A DNA stretch of 20,679 nt, taken from the NCBI GenBank assembly GCA_023429545.1, contig JAEYUU010000141.1, positions 1 to 20,679 of the forward strand, written 5' to 3'. The DNA is from Verrucomicrobiota bacterium (GTDB lineage Bacteria; Verrucomicrobiota; Verrucomicrobiia; Verrucomicrobiales; Verrucomicrobiaceae). Under the pieces are notes generated by a model that was not told where the DNA came from, did no database searches, and was given only the letters and a program-made list of their open reading frames with translations. This document shows positions 8,428-15,789 of this stretch, piece by piece. Position 1 is the stretch's first letter. Each line of letters begins with the position of its first letter. A program made the position numbers and the translations under genes.

Positions 8428-10512
8428 ATGACGGCGCAAGAAGCCCAGACCCTTCTTCAAATCGAGCCTCCATTCTCCGCAGTGGAGCTGAAGTCCGCGC
8501 ATAAGAACGCCCTCGTGACCTGGCTTCCCGCGCAGTTCATGAACGACCGCGTCCAGCTTGGCAAGGCTCTGGAGCAGACGGCGCGCATTCACGAGGCTTA
8601 TGACGTGCTACGGTCCCTCTGTGAGCAGGAGCCTGATGAGACTGCCAATCCGTGGGTGGAGGAGGCGATGAAGCTGGCCTATGGGAAGGGTGGGGACAAG
8701 TCCTCCCCCTCGTTGGTGCCTGAGTCTGGCACCCCTGTGGCCTGGGATCCGCTCCCAAGCGAGAAGCCTGACGCTGCAAAGGTGGAGAGTTCCGCCGATG
8801 CTGATCTTAATGCTCCAGATGCGCCTCCCCTTGGAGAGGTGCTTCAGGTCCCCGTGCCGGTGCATTCCACGGAGCCGGAGATAAAGCGTGAGCCGGTGGA
8901 GAAGGCGGCTGCCATCCCGGCTGCGCCCATTGAGACGCCGCCTGCTTCCTATGAAGTCGGTGCTGTTCTCTCGACGCCAGCAACGGATGCAACATCGGCG
9001 GCGGTTCCAAATCCATCTCCTGCCGGGGCGGAACATCCGAGAGAAACCGGACGCGTGCCTGCAGCATGGCGCACGGAGACGACCCATGCCACCAAGCCGA
9101 CGACCATCACTCAGTCTGCCGTGGTGCCAGAACCATTCGAAGAGCCGCCTTGGGAGAAGGGCTGGATTGCCGACATCGAGGCCGACACGCCAACGTCCCC
9201 GCCCGCTGGCTCCAGCGCCTCTGCGGCAAATCCCTTCCTCCATGAGATCGGCCCATTGAAAGTGGTGCCGCTGAAGCCCGTGGACATTCCCAAGGTGGAA
9301 CTCCGGGAGGCAGCACCTGCGCAATGGCGCACGCCCACGCCTGCGCCTGCACCTCTGGCCACGGCACCAGTGTCGCTGCCTGCGGCTCCTGCATCTCCGG
9401 ACGCTGGCAAGGAAGGCACTGTGGCGCCGCGCGTGGACGCAGCCATCACCCAGGTGCGTCCGCCCAAGGTCGTCATTTCCCCGCGGTTGCGGCGCACTCC
9501 CATTCTCTCGCCGCCACCAGTACCGCCTGAGCCTGAGCCGATGCCGGTGCCGGTGCCCGCGGTTGTCCCTGTGTCTTCTCACGTTGCAGAGCTGCCGGCT
9601 GCCGAACCGCCTGTTGTTGTTGACCTGCCGGTTGAAAAACCGAAGCCGGTTGCACGGGAGACTTCTGCCGCGCATGCGGAGGAGGCTTCCGCTGCAGTGC
9701 AGGCGTCCCATCATGCGCCAACTCCGGTTGCCTCCACGGTCACGCCTGCTGCTTCGGCTCCGCCCGTGGTTGCCAAACCGGTATCCGTGTTGGGCATCAC
9801 CGCCCCGGCTGATGCTAGTGCCACTGTAGCGTCCGATGTCGAACTCGCAGGCGACCATGCACTGGTGCCTGTGCTCGGGGATCGCTATCATCCCGCGGAA
9901 AAGGAGTCCAGCCCCCACACGGATTCGTCACGGCATCTCCCGACGCGTCCATTCGCGCCATCAGGCATGACCGACAGGGAGATCGCGAAGGTGGCGGCGG
10001 CTGAGCGGGTTTCGCATTCCCCGCAGCCCGCCCAGACCACTGGTCGAACCCTGACCGTCTGGCAGAGACTGTTGCGTTTCCTGCTCGCCATCGTGTGCGT
10101 AAGCGGAGTGGCGTACGGCATCTACTGGACGAGCCAGTCAAAGTTTGGCAAGGATCCCTGGGGTATGGAGCCAGGGTCCGGTGGCCCAGGCGATCGGGTC
10201 AGACAGTTGGCCTTCGAAAGCCTCACACGCGCTGCAGAGCGGGGCAATGCGGATGCTCAGATGAAAGTCGCGCGCGCCTATCAGCAGGGGAAGGAAGTGA
10301 AGGAGAATCCGGAGGAAGCCCTGAAGTGGTTCCGCAAAGCCGCCGATCAGGGAAATGTCGATGCGCAGTATGCCGTCGGCGACGCGTACAAGAACGGTAC
10401 CGGTGTTCCCCAGGATAATGCCGAGGCTCTCAAGTGGTACCGCATGGCCGAGGAGAATCGCGAAAGGCAGAAACCGAAGGTGGAAGAGAAAGAAGATATC
10501 AGGCTCAAGTGA
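8428..10512 (+). CDS. Degenerate J-domain / Pro-Ala linker / TM / Sel1-repeat protein
   Basis: This 694-residue protein has an unusual layout. Residues 1-70 follow the J-domain pattern (LLQIEPPFSAVELKSAH then IHEAYDVL), but the HPD motif needed to stimulate Hsp70 is replaced by WLPAQF, so classical DnaJ activity is unlikely. Residues ~80-530 are a low-complexity Pro/Ala/Val/Glu linker, probably disordered. A single membrane span sits at about 549-567 (LLRFLLAIVCVSGVAYGIYW). Two Sel1-like repeats follow at about 595-675 (AAERGNADAQMKVARAY and AADQGNVDAQYAVGDAY, each leading to EALKWFR/EALKWYR), normally protein-interaction solenoids. Sel1 repeats are usually extracytoplasmic in this arrangement, with the J-like domain inside; topology is inferred. 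No strong ribosome site precedes the ATG. It converges with the next gene. Confidence 0.85.
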   Translation: MTAQEAQTLLQIEPPFSAVELKSAHKNALVTWLPAQFMNDRVQLGKALEQTARIHEAYDVLRSLCEQEPDETANPWVEEAMKLAYGKGGDKSSPSLVPESGTPVAWDPLPSEKPDAAKVESSADADLNAPDAPPLGEVLQVPVPVHSTEPEIKREPVEKAAAIPAAPIETPPASYEVGAVLSTPATDATSAAVPNPSPAGAEHPRETGRVPAAWRTETTHATKPTTITQSAVVPEPFEEPPWEKGWIADIEADTPTSPPAGSSASAANPFLHEIGPLKVVPLKPVDIPKVELREAAPAQWRTPTPAPAPLATAPVSLPAAPASPDAGKEGTVAPRVDAAITQVRPPKVVISPRLRRTPILSPPPVPPEPEPMPVPVPAVVPVSSHVAELPAAEPPVVVDLPVEKPKPVARETSAAHAEEASAAVQASHHAPTPVASTVTPAASAPPVVAKPVSVLGITAPADASATVASDVELAGDHALVPVLGDRYHPAEKESSPHTDSSRHLPTRPFAPSGMTDREIAKVAAAERVSHSPQPAQTTGRTLTVWQRLLRFLLAIVCVSGVAYGIYWTSQSKFGKDPWGMEPGSGGPGDRVRQLAFESLTRAAERGNADAQMKVARAYQQGKEVKENPEEALKWFRKAADQGNVDAQYAVGDAYKNGTGVPQDNAEALKWYRMAEENRERQKPKVEEKEDIRLK

Positions 10513-10653
10513 TTTGAAGCTCGGTGGATCCCGGTAGAAGACCTCCTTAATGTCATGGATGAGCACGCCCGGGACCGGCGATTCAGCAACGCGCGGATGA
10601 TGGTGGGTCAACGCGTCTTTGTCCTCACGGCATTCGAGCGCAGTCCGTTTGCA

Positions 10654-11226
10654 TCAAGGAATTGGCTTTGCCGTGCTAGGACTGCTGCTTGGGGAAGTCG
10701 CGCCTGCCGCTTTCCCCGGCAGCGCCACGTTCTTCACACGTCCTTTGCGCGGCTCGGTGTGCCAGAAGAGTGACGCGAGCCAGGAATCCGGAACGAAGGA
10801 GGCGTTCTGCTCCAGCCATCGGAGGAATCCGCGTGCCTTGTCCTGCCCCCACACATTCCAGTCATAGCTGAAGGTGTGGATATCGGCCGGATTCGGAGGG
10901 ATCGGTCCCAGCAGCTTTCCCTTCCATGTCTCGCCAGTCTTCAACCGTACACCGACCGATGCCCGGTCCGCCTCGGCAAGGAAGGCCGCGCTGGCGTTTT
11001 CCGCCGGCAGCAACGTCAAACTCCCCGGCATGAGGTCCATGGGAAAGGGGCTGGTATTCTTCACCTCACACTCGAGAGTCGTCCCGCCCCCGCCGGTCAC
11101 CGGCTGCTGGTTGAGGATGGTGAAGGTGAGAGGATCCTCCACGTTTGCCATGGTGACAATCAACCCCACCGCAGCGATGAGGATCAGCACGAGCAGGGCC
11201 AGGAGAAACTTGATGAGGCGGAACAT
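10654..11226 (-). CDS. Membrane-anchored protein of unknown function
   Basis: This 190-residue protein starts with a clear hydrophobic helix at residues 5-26 (FRLIKFLLALLVLILIAAVG), acting as an uncleaved anchor or signal. The following ~120 residues look like a beta-sandwich: TFTILNQQPVTGG, ECEVKNTSPFPMDL and GVRLKTGETWKGKLL could be alternating strands, in the manner of LEA14/WHy or Ig-like domains, though no family signature is firm. The C-terminus (~165-190) is Ser/Pro/Lys-rich and probably unstructured. It is convergent with the Sel1 gene and divergent from the small RHH gene, sharing a 219-nt upstream region with it. The repeated ATGGTG sites in that region lie nearer the other gene. 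Confidence 0.7.
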   Translation of the reverse strand: MFRLIKFLLALLVLILIAAVGLIVTMANVEDPLTFTILNQQPVTGGGGTTLECEVKNTSPFPMDLMPGSLTLLPAENASAAFLAEADRASVGVRLKTGETWKGKLLGPIPPNPADIHTFSYDWNVWGQDKARGFLRWLEQNASFVPDSWLASLFWHTEPRKGRVKNVALPGKAAGATSPSSSPSTAKPIP

Positions 11227-11356
11227 GCGCCGAGGATACTATGCAGCGCCAAGGAGGAAAGTGGAAAGGGGGGCAATTGACCGGTCTGGCGGGAACACGC
11301 CGCGTTTTTCCTTGCGATCACAAGGGACGATGCCATTTCGCGACACAGGAGGTGTG

Positions 11357-11442
11357 ATGGTGTAGTATGCACCATGGTGTGGCGGTGCTGGCCGTGTGGC
11401 GCAAAATTGGTTGCGCACCATGATGGAGCTGGGATATGGTGT
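11357..11442. promoter_or_regulatory. Cluster of five ATGGTG/CACCAT hexamers, candidate RHH operator
   Basis: Within 86 nt upstream of the RHH gene, ATGGTG occurs on the + strand at 11357, 11374 and 11436, and its complement CACCAT at 11370 and 11416. The first two opposed copies form a perfect inverted repeat around a 7-nt spacer (11357-11375). The longer word GGTGTGAT also recurs at 11351 and 11438. RHH proteins commonly bind short repeated half-sites and repress their own promoter, so this is a reasonable autoregulatory operator. The last copy reaches to within 5 nt of the ATG. Confidence 0.45.
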
Positions 11443-11445
11443 GAT

Positions 11446-11631
11446 ATGGCTACCAAGAAAACATCCAAGAAGAAGGCCGGCTCCCGTCATGGCATGCGCG
11501 CACCCGGCAAGACCCAGACCAGCATCACCCTTTCTGAGGATCTGCTGGATCGGGCCCGCGCCGTCGCGGAGCAGGATGGACGCAGCCTGAGCAACTGGCT
11601 CGAGCAGCTCATCCGCAAGCGTCTCTCCTAA
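11446..11631 (+). CDS. Small ribbon-helix-helix (Arc/CopG-type) DNA-binding protein
   Basis: This 61-residue protein is a likely dimeric transcription regulator. Residues 1-22 are a basic, Lys/Arg-rich arm. TSITLS (25-30) is the DNA-reading strand, EDLLDRARAVAEQDG (31-45) the first helix and SLSNWLEQLIRKRL (47-60) the second, matching the RHH pattern through to the end. The ATG at 11446 was chosen because the upstream in-frame extension (from 11374) reads as non-conserved and overlaps the repeated ATGGTG sites. No toxin-like partner follows directly, so it does not look like a standard antitoxin. The clustered hexamers just upstream suggest autoregulation, which is an inference. Confidence 0.75.
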   Translation: MATKKTSKKKAGSRHGMRAPGKTQTSITLSEDLLDRARAVAEQDGRSLSNWLEQLIRKRLS

Positions 11632-11644
11632 ACGAGTGCAGCAA

Positions 11645-11669
11645 ACCACCAGAAAATCTGGGGTGTTTT
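11645..11669 (+). terminator. Possible intrinsic terminator of the RHH gene
   Basis: Just past the stop, CCAGA (11649-11653) and TCTGG (11657-11661) pair around an AAA loop. The stem extends by CC/GG and A/T with a single bulged A, and is followed by TTTT (11666-11669). The short T tract keeps this tentative. Confidence 0.4.
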
Positions 11670-11944
11670 CACTCCCCCGGCTATCTCGCGACAATCGTCA
11701 CCGCGGGAGCCGGGTGATCTGTTTTTGCCATTAAACGCTGAGCGCCGTTTCGCCGGAGGTGCGACGAGGTGGGCAGAGATTTCCGGCCGAGTTTTCGGTG
11801 AGGACATCATGGGGTTCCACGGAGAGGAGGGGCCAAAAATGAGCATCTGTTCATGCGAACACGTTTGCCATTGAGGGATTTTCGACCATGCTGTGAGGCT
11901 CCGCACACACTAAGGACAAAACCACCCAATCCCTAAATTTTCCC
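11670..11944. other. Gap between the two small regulator-like genes
   Basis: The two small genes are separated by 313 nt in total (11632-11944). Apart from the possible terminator at its start, I see no coding region with convincing composition, no strong inverted repeat and no confident promoter. The last ~70 nt (TGAGGGATTTTCGACC onward to the AT-rich CCTAAATTTT) may carry the promoter of the downstream gene. Confidence 0.4.
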
Positions 11945-12268
11945 ATGGCCTCGCACACCCGATCCACGAAGCTCCCCGCCTGCCTTGCCGAGGCGGCTGA
12001 ACTGCGGGCAAAGGCCCTCGGTTACCCGAGTTGGAATGCCTACATCAAGGGACTGATCCGCTATGATCTCCTGGTGCAGGGTGAACACACCGTCACACTG
12101 CCCTGGGCCACCTGTGCGCTGGACGTGCAGGATCAGATAGATGCGAAACTGCTCACCCTCACGGAAAAAGGAAAAGGCGAGCGCGGGCAGTTGCTGACGC
12201 GCATTGTGAAGAAGTTCGACCTCCATGCGGGTAAAAGCGTGCCGGCCGAAGCCTTGGAGACGGACTGA
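11945..12268 (+). CDS. Small protein with RHH-like N-terminus
   Basis: This 107-residue protein has no family I can name. The N-terminus resembles a ribbon-helix-helix fold: TKLPACL as strand (8-14), AEAAELRAKALG as first helix and SWNAYIKGLIRYDLLV as second helix (29-44). The rest is charged and helical (QIDAKLLTLTEKGKGERG then LLTRIVKKFDL), possibly for oligomerisation. This suggests a DNA-binding regulator, less certain than for the gene 313 nt upstream. The ATG at 11945 is preceded by AT-rich sequence without a visible Shine-Dalgarno. It is followed by a 234-nt gap before the TIR-like gene, whose promoter may lie there. Confidence 0.65.
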   Translation: MASHTRSTKLPACLAEAAELRAKALGYPSWNAYIKGLIRYDLLVQGEHTVTLPWATCALDVQDQIDAKLLTLTEKGKGERGQLLTRIVKKFDLHAGKSVPAEALETD

Positions 12269-12403
12269 CTAGGCGGGTGGGCGAGTGTCTCAGAAGGTGG
12301 AATCATCGAAGGAGAGACTTTTGAGGTGAACCGAACTGAGTCTGAAGATTCGCTCAATCGTGCATTCTGGTAATTTTGATGATGCTCCCGGCAGCCTTCA
12401 GGC

Positions 12404-12432
12404 TTGTGGAAGTCCTTACGCTTGAGTATAGG
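12404..12432 (+). promoter_or_regulatory. Weak sigma70-like promoter candidate for the TIR-like gene
   Basis: TTGTGG (12404-12409) and TATAGG (12427-12432) are separated by exactly 17 nt and lie 70 nt ahead of the chosen start. Each box matches the consensus only partly (3/6 and 4/6), so this is a suggestion. Confidence 0.22.
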
Positions 12433-12502
12433 ATGCGTGATGCGTTCCGCCTGAGGGGCCGGACGCAGGCAGCCCCCCTGCGTGCCAAGAACAACCCGCC
12501 CG

Positions 12503-14578
12503 ATGAAACCCCAGCGTCATATCCATTTGTGCTACGCAAGTCAGGACACCGACAAGGTGTGGCCATGGATCACGGTGTTGGAGCAGGACTATGGTCTGCA
12601 ATGCGGACATCCGGGTCCCTTTCCCCATCCCAAGCTGAGCGCGGAGGAGAATCAACAGGCGCGTGAGCGCAAAGTTTCCGGCGCACTGGCCGTCATTTTC
12701 TTCACCTCCCGCGCCGCACTGGACTCGAAGCTGGTGGTGAACCAGTTCCTCCAGGCCATTGAGTCCAAGCCGGTGCTGGTCTTTCTCTTGGAGGACAAGT
12801 CTTCCATGGCTACGCCGCGCTGGTTTGAGAAGGTGCTCGCCGAGCAGCAGTGCATTTCGGCCTGGCAGCAGGACAATTCCCAGACCAGCCAGCAGCTTGA
12901 GTCCTTCCTCACAGGTCTTGGGTTGATGTCACAAGCACTGCGGCGGCCGTCGCGTGCCACGGAGCCTCCCCCGGGTGCGGGTCCGGCCGCAAATGTTCCC
13001 TCACGCGTTCCGGATCGTCCGGCCAGCGCGCCGATGCCCACCGTGGCCTCCGTGATCGCACCGCTGAGCACGCCGACCATACCGCCGTTGAGTTCGAGTT
13101 TCGCTGTCCCCGCAAATATCGCAGCGGCGACGCCACCCGCAGCGGCCCCCGTGGCCGCCCCTCGGCCCATGCCAGCCGCGCCGCCGGTGAGCGCGCCCGT
13201 GACGCCAACGCCGAACCCGATCGCGCCCGCATCTGTGCCCGGGAGCACGCCGGCGGCTCCTCCCGCCGCCACTGTGCCTTCAGCGGTGTCACCAGCCAGC
13301 ACTCCGGCGGTATCGCGGGTGAGCCCGCCGGTGACGCCTCCGGCAGGTATCCCAGCCGCTCCGCCGGTCAGCACGCCAGCGACCCATCCTGCCACGGTTC
13401 CTTCGGCGGTGCCCCCGGCTAGTACTCCTGCAGTATCGCGGGTGAGTCCGCCGGTGACGCCTCCGGCAGGCATGCCTGCATCTCCGCCAGTGAGCGCCGC
13501 TGCGTATGTGCCCGCGAGCACGCCTGCAGTGGCGCCTCCGGCAAGTACCTCCGCGGCTCCACCCGTGAGCGCGCCAGTGACACCATCTTCAGGTGTGCCG
13601 GTATATGGACCAACAGGCGTACCCGCGGCGCCGTCAACACCCACCCATGCACATGTTCCCGCGAGTACCCCGGTAAATCCTCCGGCAGGCGTGCCATCAG
13701 CAGTGCCACCAAGTACACCAGCAGTATCGCGAGTGAGCGCGCCTGAGGCACCTCCCGTGAGTGCTCCCGCCTATGTGCCAGCGAGCACACCGGCAGCCGC
13801 ACCTGCGACTCCGTCCACGAGCGCTGCGGCGAACGTGCCCGCGAGCACTCCAGCGGCAACCCCAGCCGCCTCACCGGCGAGCTTGGCGGCATATTTGCAG
13901 CCGAGTGCACTGCCTGCCCCTCAGTCAGCGAGTCTCGCGAGCACACCTGCCGCTGCTGCGCATGCACCTGCGCCCGTGATTACTCCGGCTTCGGCACCTC
14001 CGGCTAGCACTCCAGCACCAGCACCAGCACCAGTATATGCGCCGCCAGCAGCCGTGCCTGAGAGCGTTCCGGTATCAGCACGCACGATTGCTCCAGCGAT
14101 GCCACCCGCGAGTGCACCAACGGCTGCACCAGTGGCTATGCCAGCCACGCCTCCCGCGAGCACGCCGATTGCCCCCCCAGTCATCACGCCCGTAGAAGCG
14201 CCAGCGAGTTCCTCCGTGAGCGGACCGCTGACCTTGCCCGTGCATACACCTCTCAGCACCCTCCTGGGCACGGCGCCGACTCCGCAGGTGAAGGCAGCTC
14301 CAGCTCTGCCGCCAAAGCACATGCAGGACAGGGACAGGGGGCCTGCAAGTTCACCCTCAAACTCCAAAGGGGGCGCAAAAGGATCGCAGAAGGGTGCCGC
14401 GAGCGAACCTGAGAAAGAGGTGGTCACGGGGCCGATATTTGAGCCTTCCGTCGCTCCAGTGGTCATTCCCACGGATCCCGCGGAATGGTCACCCGCGCCC
14501 AAGGGGAGAGGCCTGTTGGGAAATCTCATGGGCGTGTGGGAGCGTTTTTGCTCGATTTTCGTCTCAAAACCCAAGTAG
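12503..14578 (+). CDS. TIR-like domain fused to a long Pro/Ala/Ser/Thr/Val repeat region
   Basis: This 691-residue protein has three parts. Residues ~5-140 form a TIR-like domain: HIHLCYASQD (6-15) matches the first strand and box 1, ALAVIFFTSRAALDS (61-75) the central strand, and KPVLVFLLED (89-98) the next strand. In enzymatic TIR domains a Glu follows in the S-x-W-C-x-x-E region; here the stretch reads SKLVVNQF (75-82), with Asn/Gln instead, so NADase activity looks doubtful. Residues ~150-600 are almost only Pro, Ala, Ser, Thr, Val with recurring VPASTPA and PPVSAP units, likely extended and disordered. The end (GRGLLGNLMGVWERFCSIF, 668-686) is a hydrophobic, possibly amphipathic tail. 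There is no signal peptide, so export is unproven. ATG 12503 is preferred to GTG 12482. A scaffold or surface-signalling role is speculation. Confidence 0.8.
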   Translation: MKPQRHIHLCYASQDTDKVWPWITVLEQDYGLQCGHPGPFPHPKLSAEENQQARERKVSGALAVIFFTSRAALDSKLVVNQFLQAIESKPVLVFLLEDKSSMATPRWFEKVLAEQQCISAWQQDNSQTSQQLESFLTGLGLMSQALRRPSRATEPPPGAGPAANVPSRVPDRPASAPMPTVASVIAPLSTPTIPPLSSSFAVPANIAAATPPAAAPVAAPRPMPAAPPVSAPVTPTPNPIAPASVPGSTPAAPPAATVPSAVSPASTPAVSRVSPPVTPPAGIPAAPPVSTPATHPATVPSAVPPASTPAVSRVSPPVTPPAGMPASPPVSAAAYVPASTPAVAPPASTSAAPPVSAPVTPSSGVPVYGPTGVPAAPSTPTHAHVPASTPVNPPAGVPSAVPPSTPAVSRVSAPEAPPVSAPAYVPASTPAAAPATPSTSAAANVPASTPAATPAASPASLAAYLQPSALPAPQSASLASTPAAAAHAPAPVITPASAPPASTPAPAPAPVYAPPAAVPESVPVSARTIAPAMPPASAPTAAPVAMPATPPASTPIAPPVITPVEAPASSSVSGPLTLPVHTPLSTLLGTAPTPQVKAAPALPPKHMQDRDRGPASSPSNSKGGAKGSQKGAASEPEKEVVTGPIFEPSVAPVVIPTDPAEWSPAPKGRGLLGNLMGVWERFCSIFVSKPK
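13271..13516 (+). repeat. Two tandem 123-bp units inside the TIR-like gene
   Basis: Copies lie at 13271-13393 and 13394-13516. The stretch from TATCGCGGGTGAG through GACGCCTCCGGCAGG recurs exactly 123 nt later (41 codons; 13311 and 13434) with one or two changes. A partial third copy with TATCGCGAGTGAGCGC lies at 13725. This points to expansion by slippage or unequal crossover in the coding repeat. Confidence 0.75.
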
Positions 14579-14787
14579 AAGAGGGGATCATCCCGGCTTG
14601 GTTGTCTTTGCCCGCTCCTACCGCACCACAGGAGCGTATTTGGATTCGTTGGGCTTGGCTCGCGGGAGTGGGATGGCTGGCAGGAGCGGATACGCTTTAC
14701 CGCCCTCCTGACACCGTCTATGGCTCATGGCAGCCATGGGCACGGTCAATGGCTCCCGAGTGTTCATCAGTCGTAGCAGTTTCGCGC

Positions 14788-15372
14788 ATGCCCCTTCGAT
14801 CTCATCATTTCAAAGGTTTGCTCCTGGCGCTCCTCGGGCTGCTGCTTTTTGCTGCGCCGCTCACCGTATGCGTGTGGGAACCATGGCTGAAGCCTCTGGT
14901 GTATGAGACGGACGGGCGCCTGCGTCCGGATGATGCCATGCGCAGCGTCGGTCTCATCCTTTACAAGCACCTGTATGATCACCACCTCATGTGGCCTGTG
15001 GGAATAGCGCTCTTTGCGGGAGGGCTCGGCATGGGGCTGCGGGGGTACATTCCCTGGAGCCGGAAGCCGCTGAGCCGTGCGGCGCAGATACTTGGTGCGG
15101 TAGTCACCTGCGCGAGCGTCTTTTTCACGCTGCCGGTATTCCTGGTGGATCCACACTCCGAACTGCGACTGATGGGCTGGGCGGCACTGGTGATGGGCCT
15201 CACCCTCGTGGGTCTTCTCTTCGCCCTGGGTGCCGGCGTGCCTGCCGTGCTGAGGGACAGGCCGCGTGCTCCCGCGCTCGTGGGCCTGCTGCTCTGCCTG
15301 GCGCCGCTGCCGATTTCCATGGCGCTTCTTGGCATCGCTCATGCCATCCTTGGCATCCGCGTGGCTGCCTGA
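14788..15372 (+). CDS. Multi-pass membrane protein of unknown function
   Basis: This 194-residue protein has about five predicted membrane spans: 8-28, 67-86, 98-120, 128-150 and 162-190. A ~40-residue loop between the first two (EPWLKPLVYETDGRLRPDD) is hydrophilic. No catalytic or transport motif is visible and I do not recognise the family. ATG 14788 was chosen because it directly precedes the first span with a short basic leader; upstream in-frame codons (back to 14485) overlap the previous gene and read as noncoding. It lies 209 nt after the TIR-like gene and converges with the Tyr-rich gene, with a perfect inverted repeat between them. Confidence 0.65.
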   Translation: MPLRSHHFKGLLLALLGLLLFAAPLTVCVWEPWLKPLVYETDGRLRPDDAMRSVGLILYKHLYDHHLMWPVGIALFAGGLGMGLRGYIPWSRKPLSRAAQILGAVVTCASVFFTLPVFLVDPHSELRLMGWAALVMGLTLVGLLFALGAGVPAVLRDRPRAPALVGLLLCLAPLPISMALLGIAHAILGIRVAA

Positions 15373-15426
15373 CACGGGCGGAGGGTTTCCCGGGCCTGAG
15401 GTGCTGCAGCCTTGCGTCTGATGCGA

Positions 15427-15466
15427 TCCATCATGGTACATCATATTCAGATGTACCATGGCTGGA
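15427..15466. repeat. Perfect 11-bp inverted repeat in a convergent gap
   Basis: CATGGTACATC (15432-15442) and GATGTACCATG (15450-15460) are exact complements around a 7-nt loop (ATATTCA). The flanks TCCA (15427) and TGGA (15463) extend the pairing after a short internal mismatch. It sits 60 nt past one stop and 50 nt before the opposing one. It lacks a T tract on either side, so it may be a bidirectional terminator, a REP-like element or a protein site. Confidence 0.6.
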
Positions 15467-15510
15467 GCGCTGCATGCTGCCATCCGCTTTTTGTGCCCGG
15501 GCCGCTGGGT

Positions 15511-15789
15511 TTAGCGGCAGCGGGAACGGTAGCTGTAGGACGGGCGGTAGTGGCTGTGATAGGAGGGCCGGCAGTTGTTGTAGTAGCCGCCTCCGCTGTT
15601 GTAGTAGAAGGAGACGCCGCCACCGCCATAGTAACGGGGTTGGCAGGTCTCCACATACACGACGCGGTAGACGGGGCGGCCGCAGTGGTCATACCCGACG
15701 CAGCGCTTTGTATAGTGGCCCGCCTCAGCGGCGGCAGTGATGCCGAGGAATCCAGCGGCAATGGCGGCAATGATGGCGAACTTTTTCAT
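15511..15789 (-). CDS. Small exported Gly/Tyr/Cys-rich protein
   Basis: This 92-residue precursor has a textbook signal peptide: MKKFAIIAAIAAGF, a hydrophobic core, and cleavage after AEA at residue 23. The mature ~69 residues are rich in Tyr, Gly, Ser and Arg with five Cys (30, 36, 49, 73, 91). CVGYDHCGRPVYRVVYVETC (30-49) is the most structured-looking part, and the rest is YYGGGG and SYHSHYRPSYSY-like repeats. Such proteins are often envelope or matrix components; the family is unnamed to me. ATG 15789 is chosen over longer in-frame starts because it begins the signal peptide. The odd Cys number may allow intermolecular disulfides. Confidence 0.75.
   Translation of the reverse strand: MKKFAIIAAIAAGFLGITAAAEAGHYTKRCVGYDHCGRPVYRVVYVETCQPRYYGGGGVSFYYNSGGGYYNNCRPSYHSHYRPSYSYRSRCR

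Noticed and set aside
8608..9918. Minus-strand frame of 436 codons rich in Arg/Gly/His
   Set aside because: It is opposite the low-complexity linker of the J/Sel1 gene and has no recognisable domain.
10555..10867. Short + strand frames past the Sel1 gene
   Set aside because: They overlap the well-supported minus-strand membrane-anchored gene and carry no motif.
12652..13644. Long minus-strand open frame (330 codons) of Gly/Ala/Val/Thr repeats
   Set aside because: It is the complement of the Pro/Ala/Ser repeat in the TIR-like gene; the GC-rich repeat lacks stops on both strands.
13271..14300. Regular repeats considered as a CRISPR array
   Set aside because: The units are in frame, degenerate and lack constant repeats with unique spacers; they encode the Pro/Ala linker.
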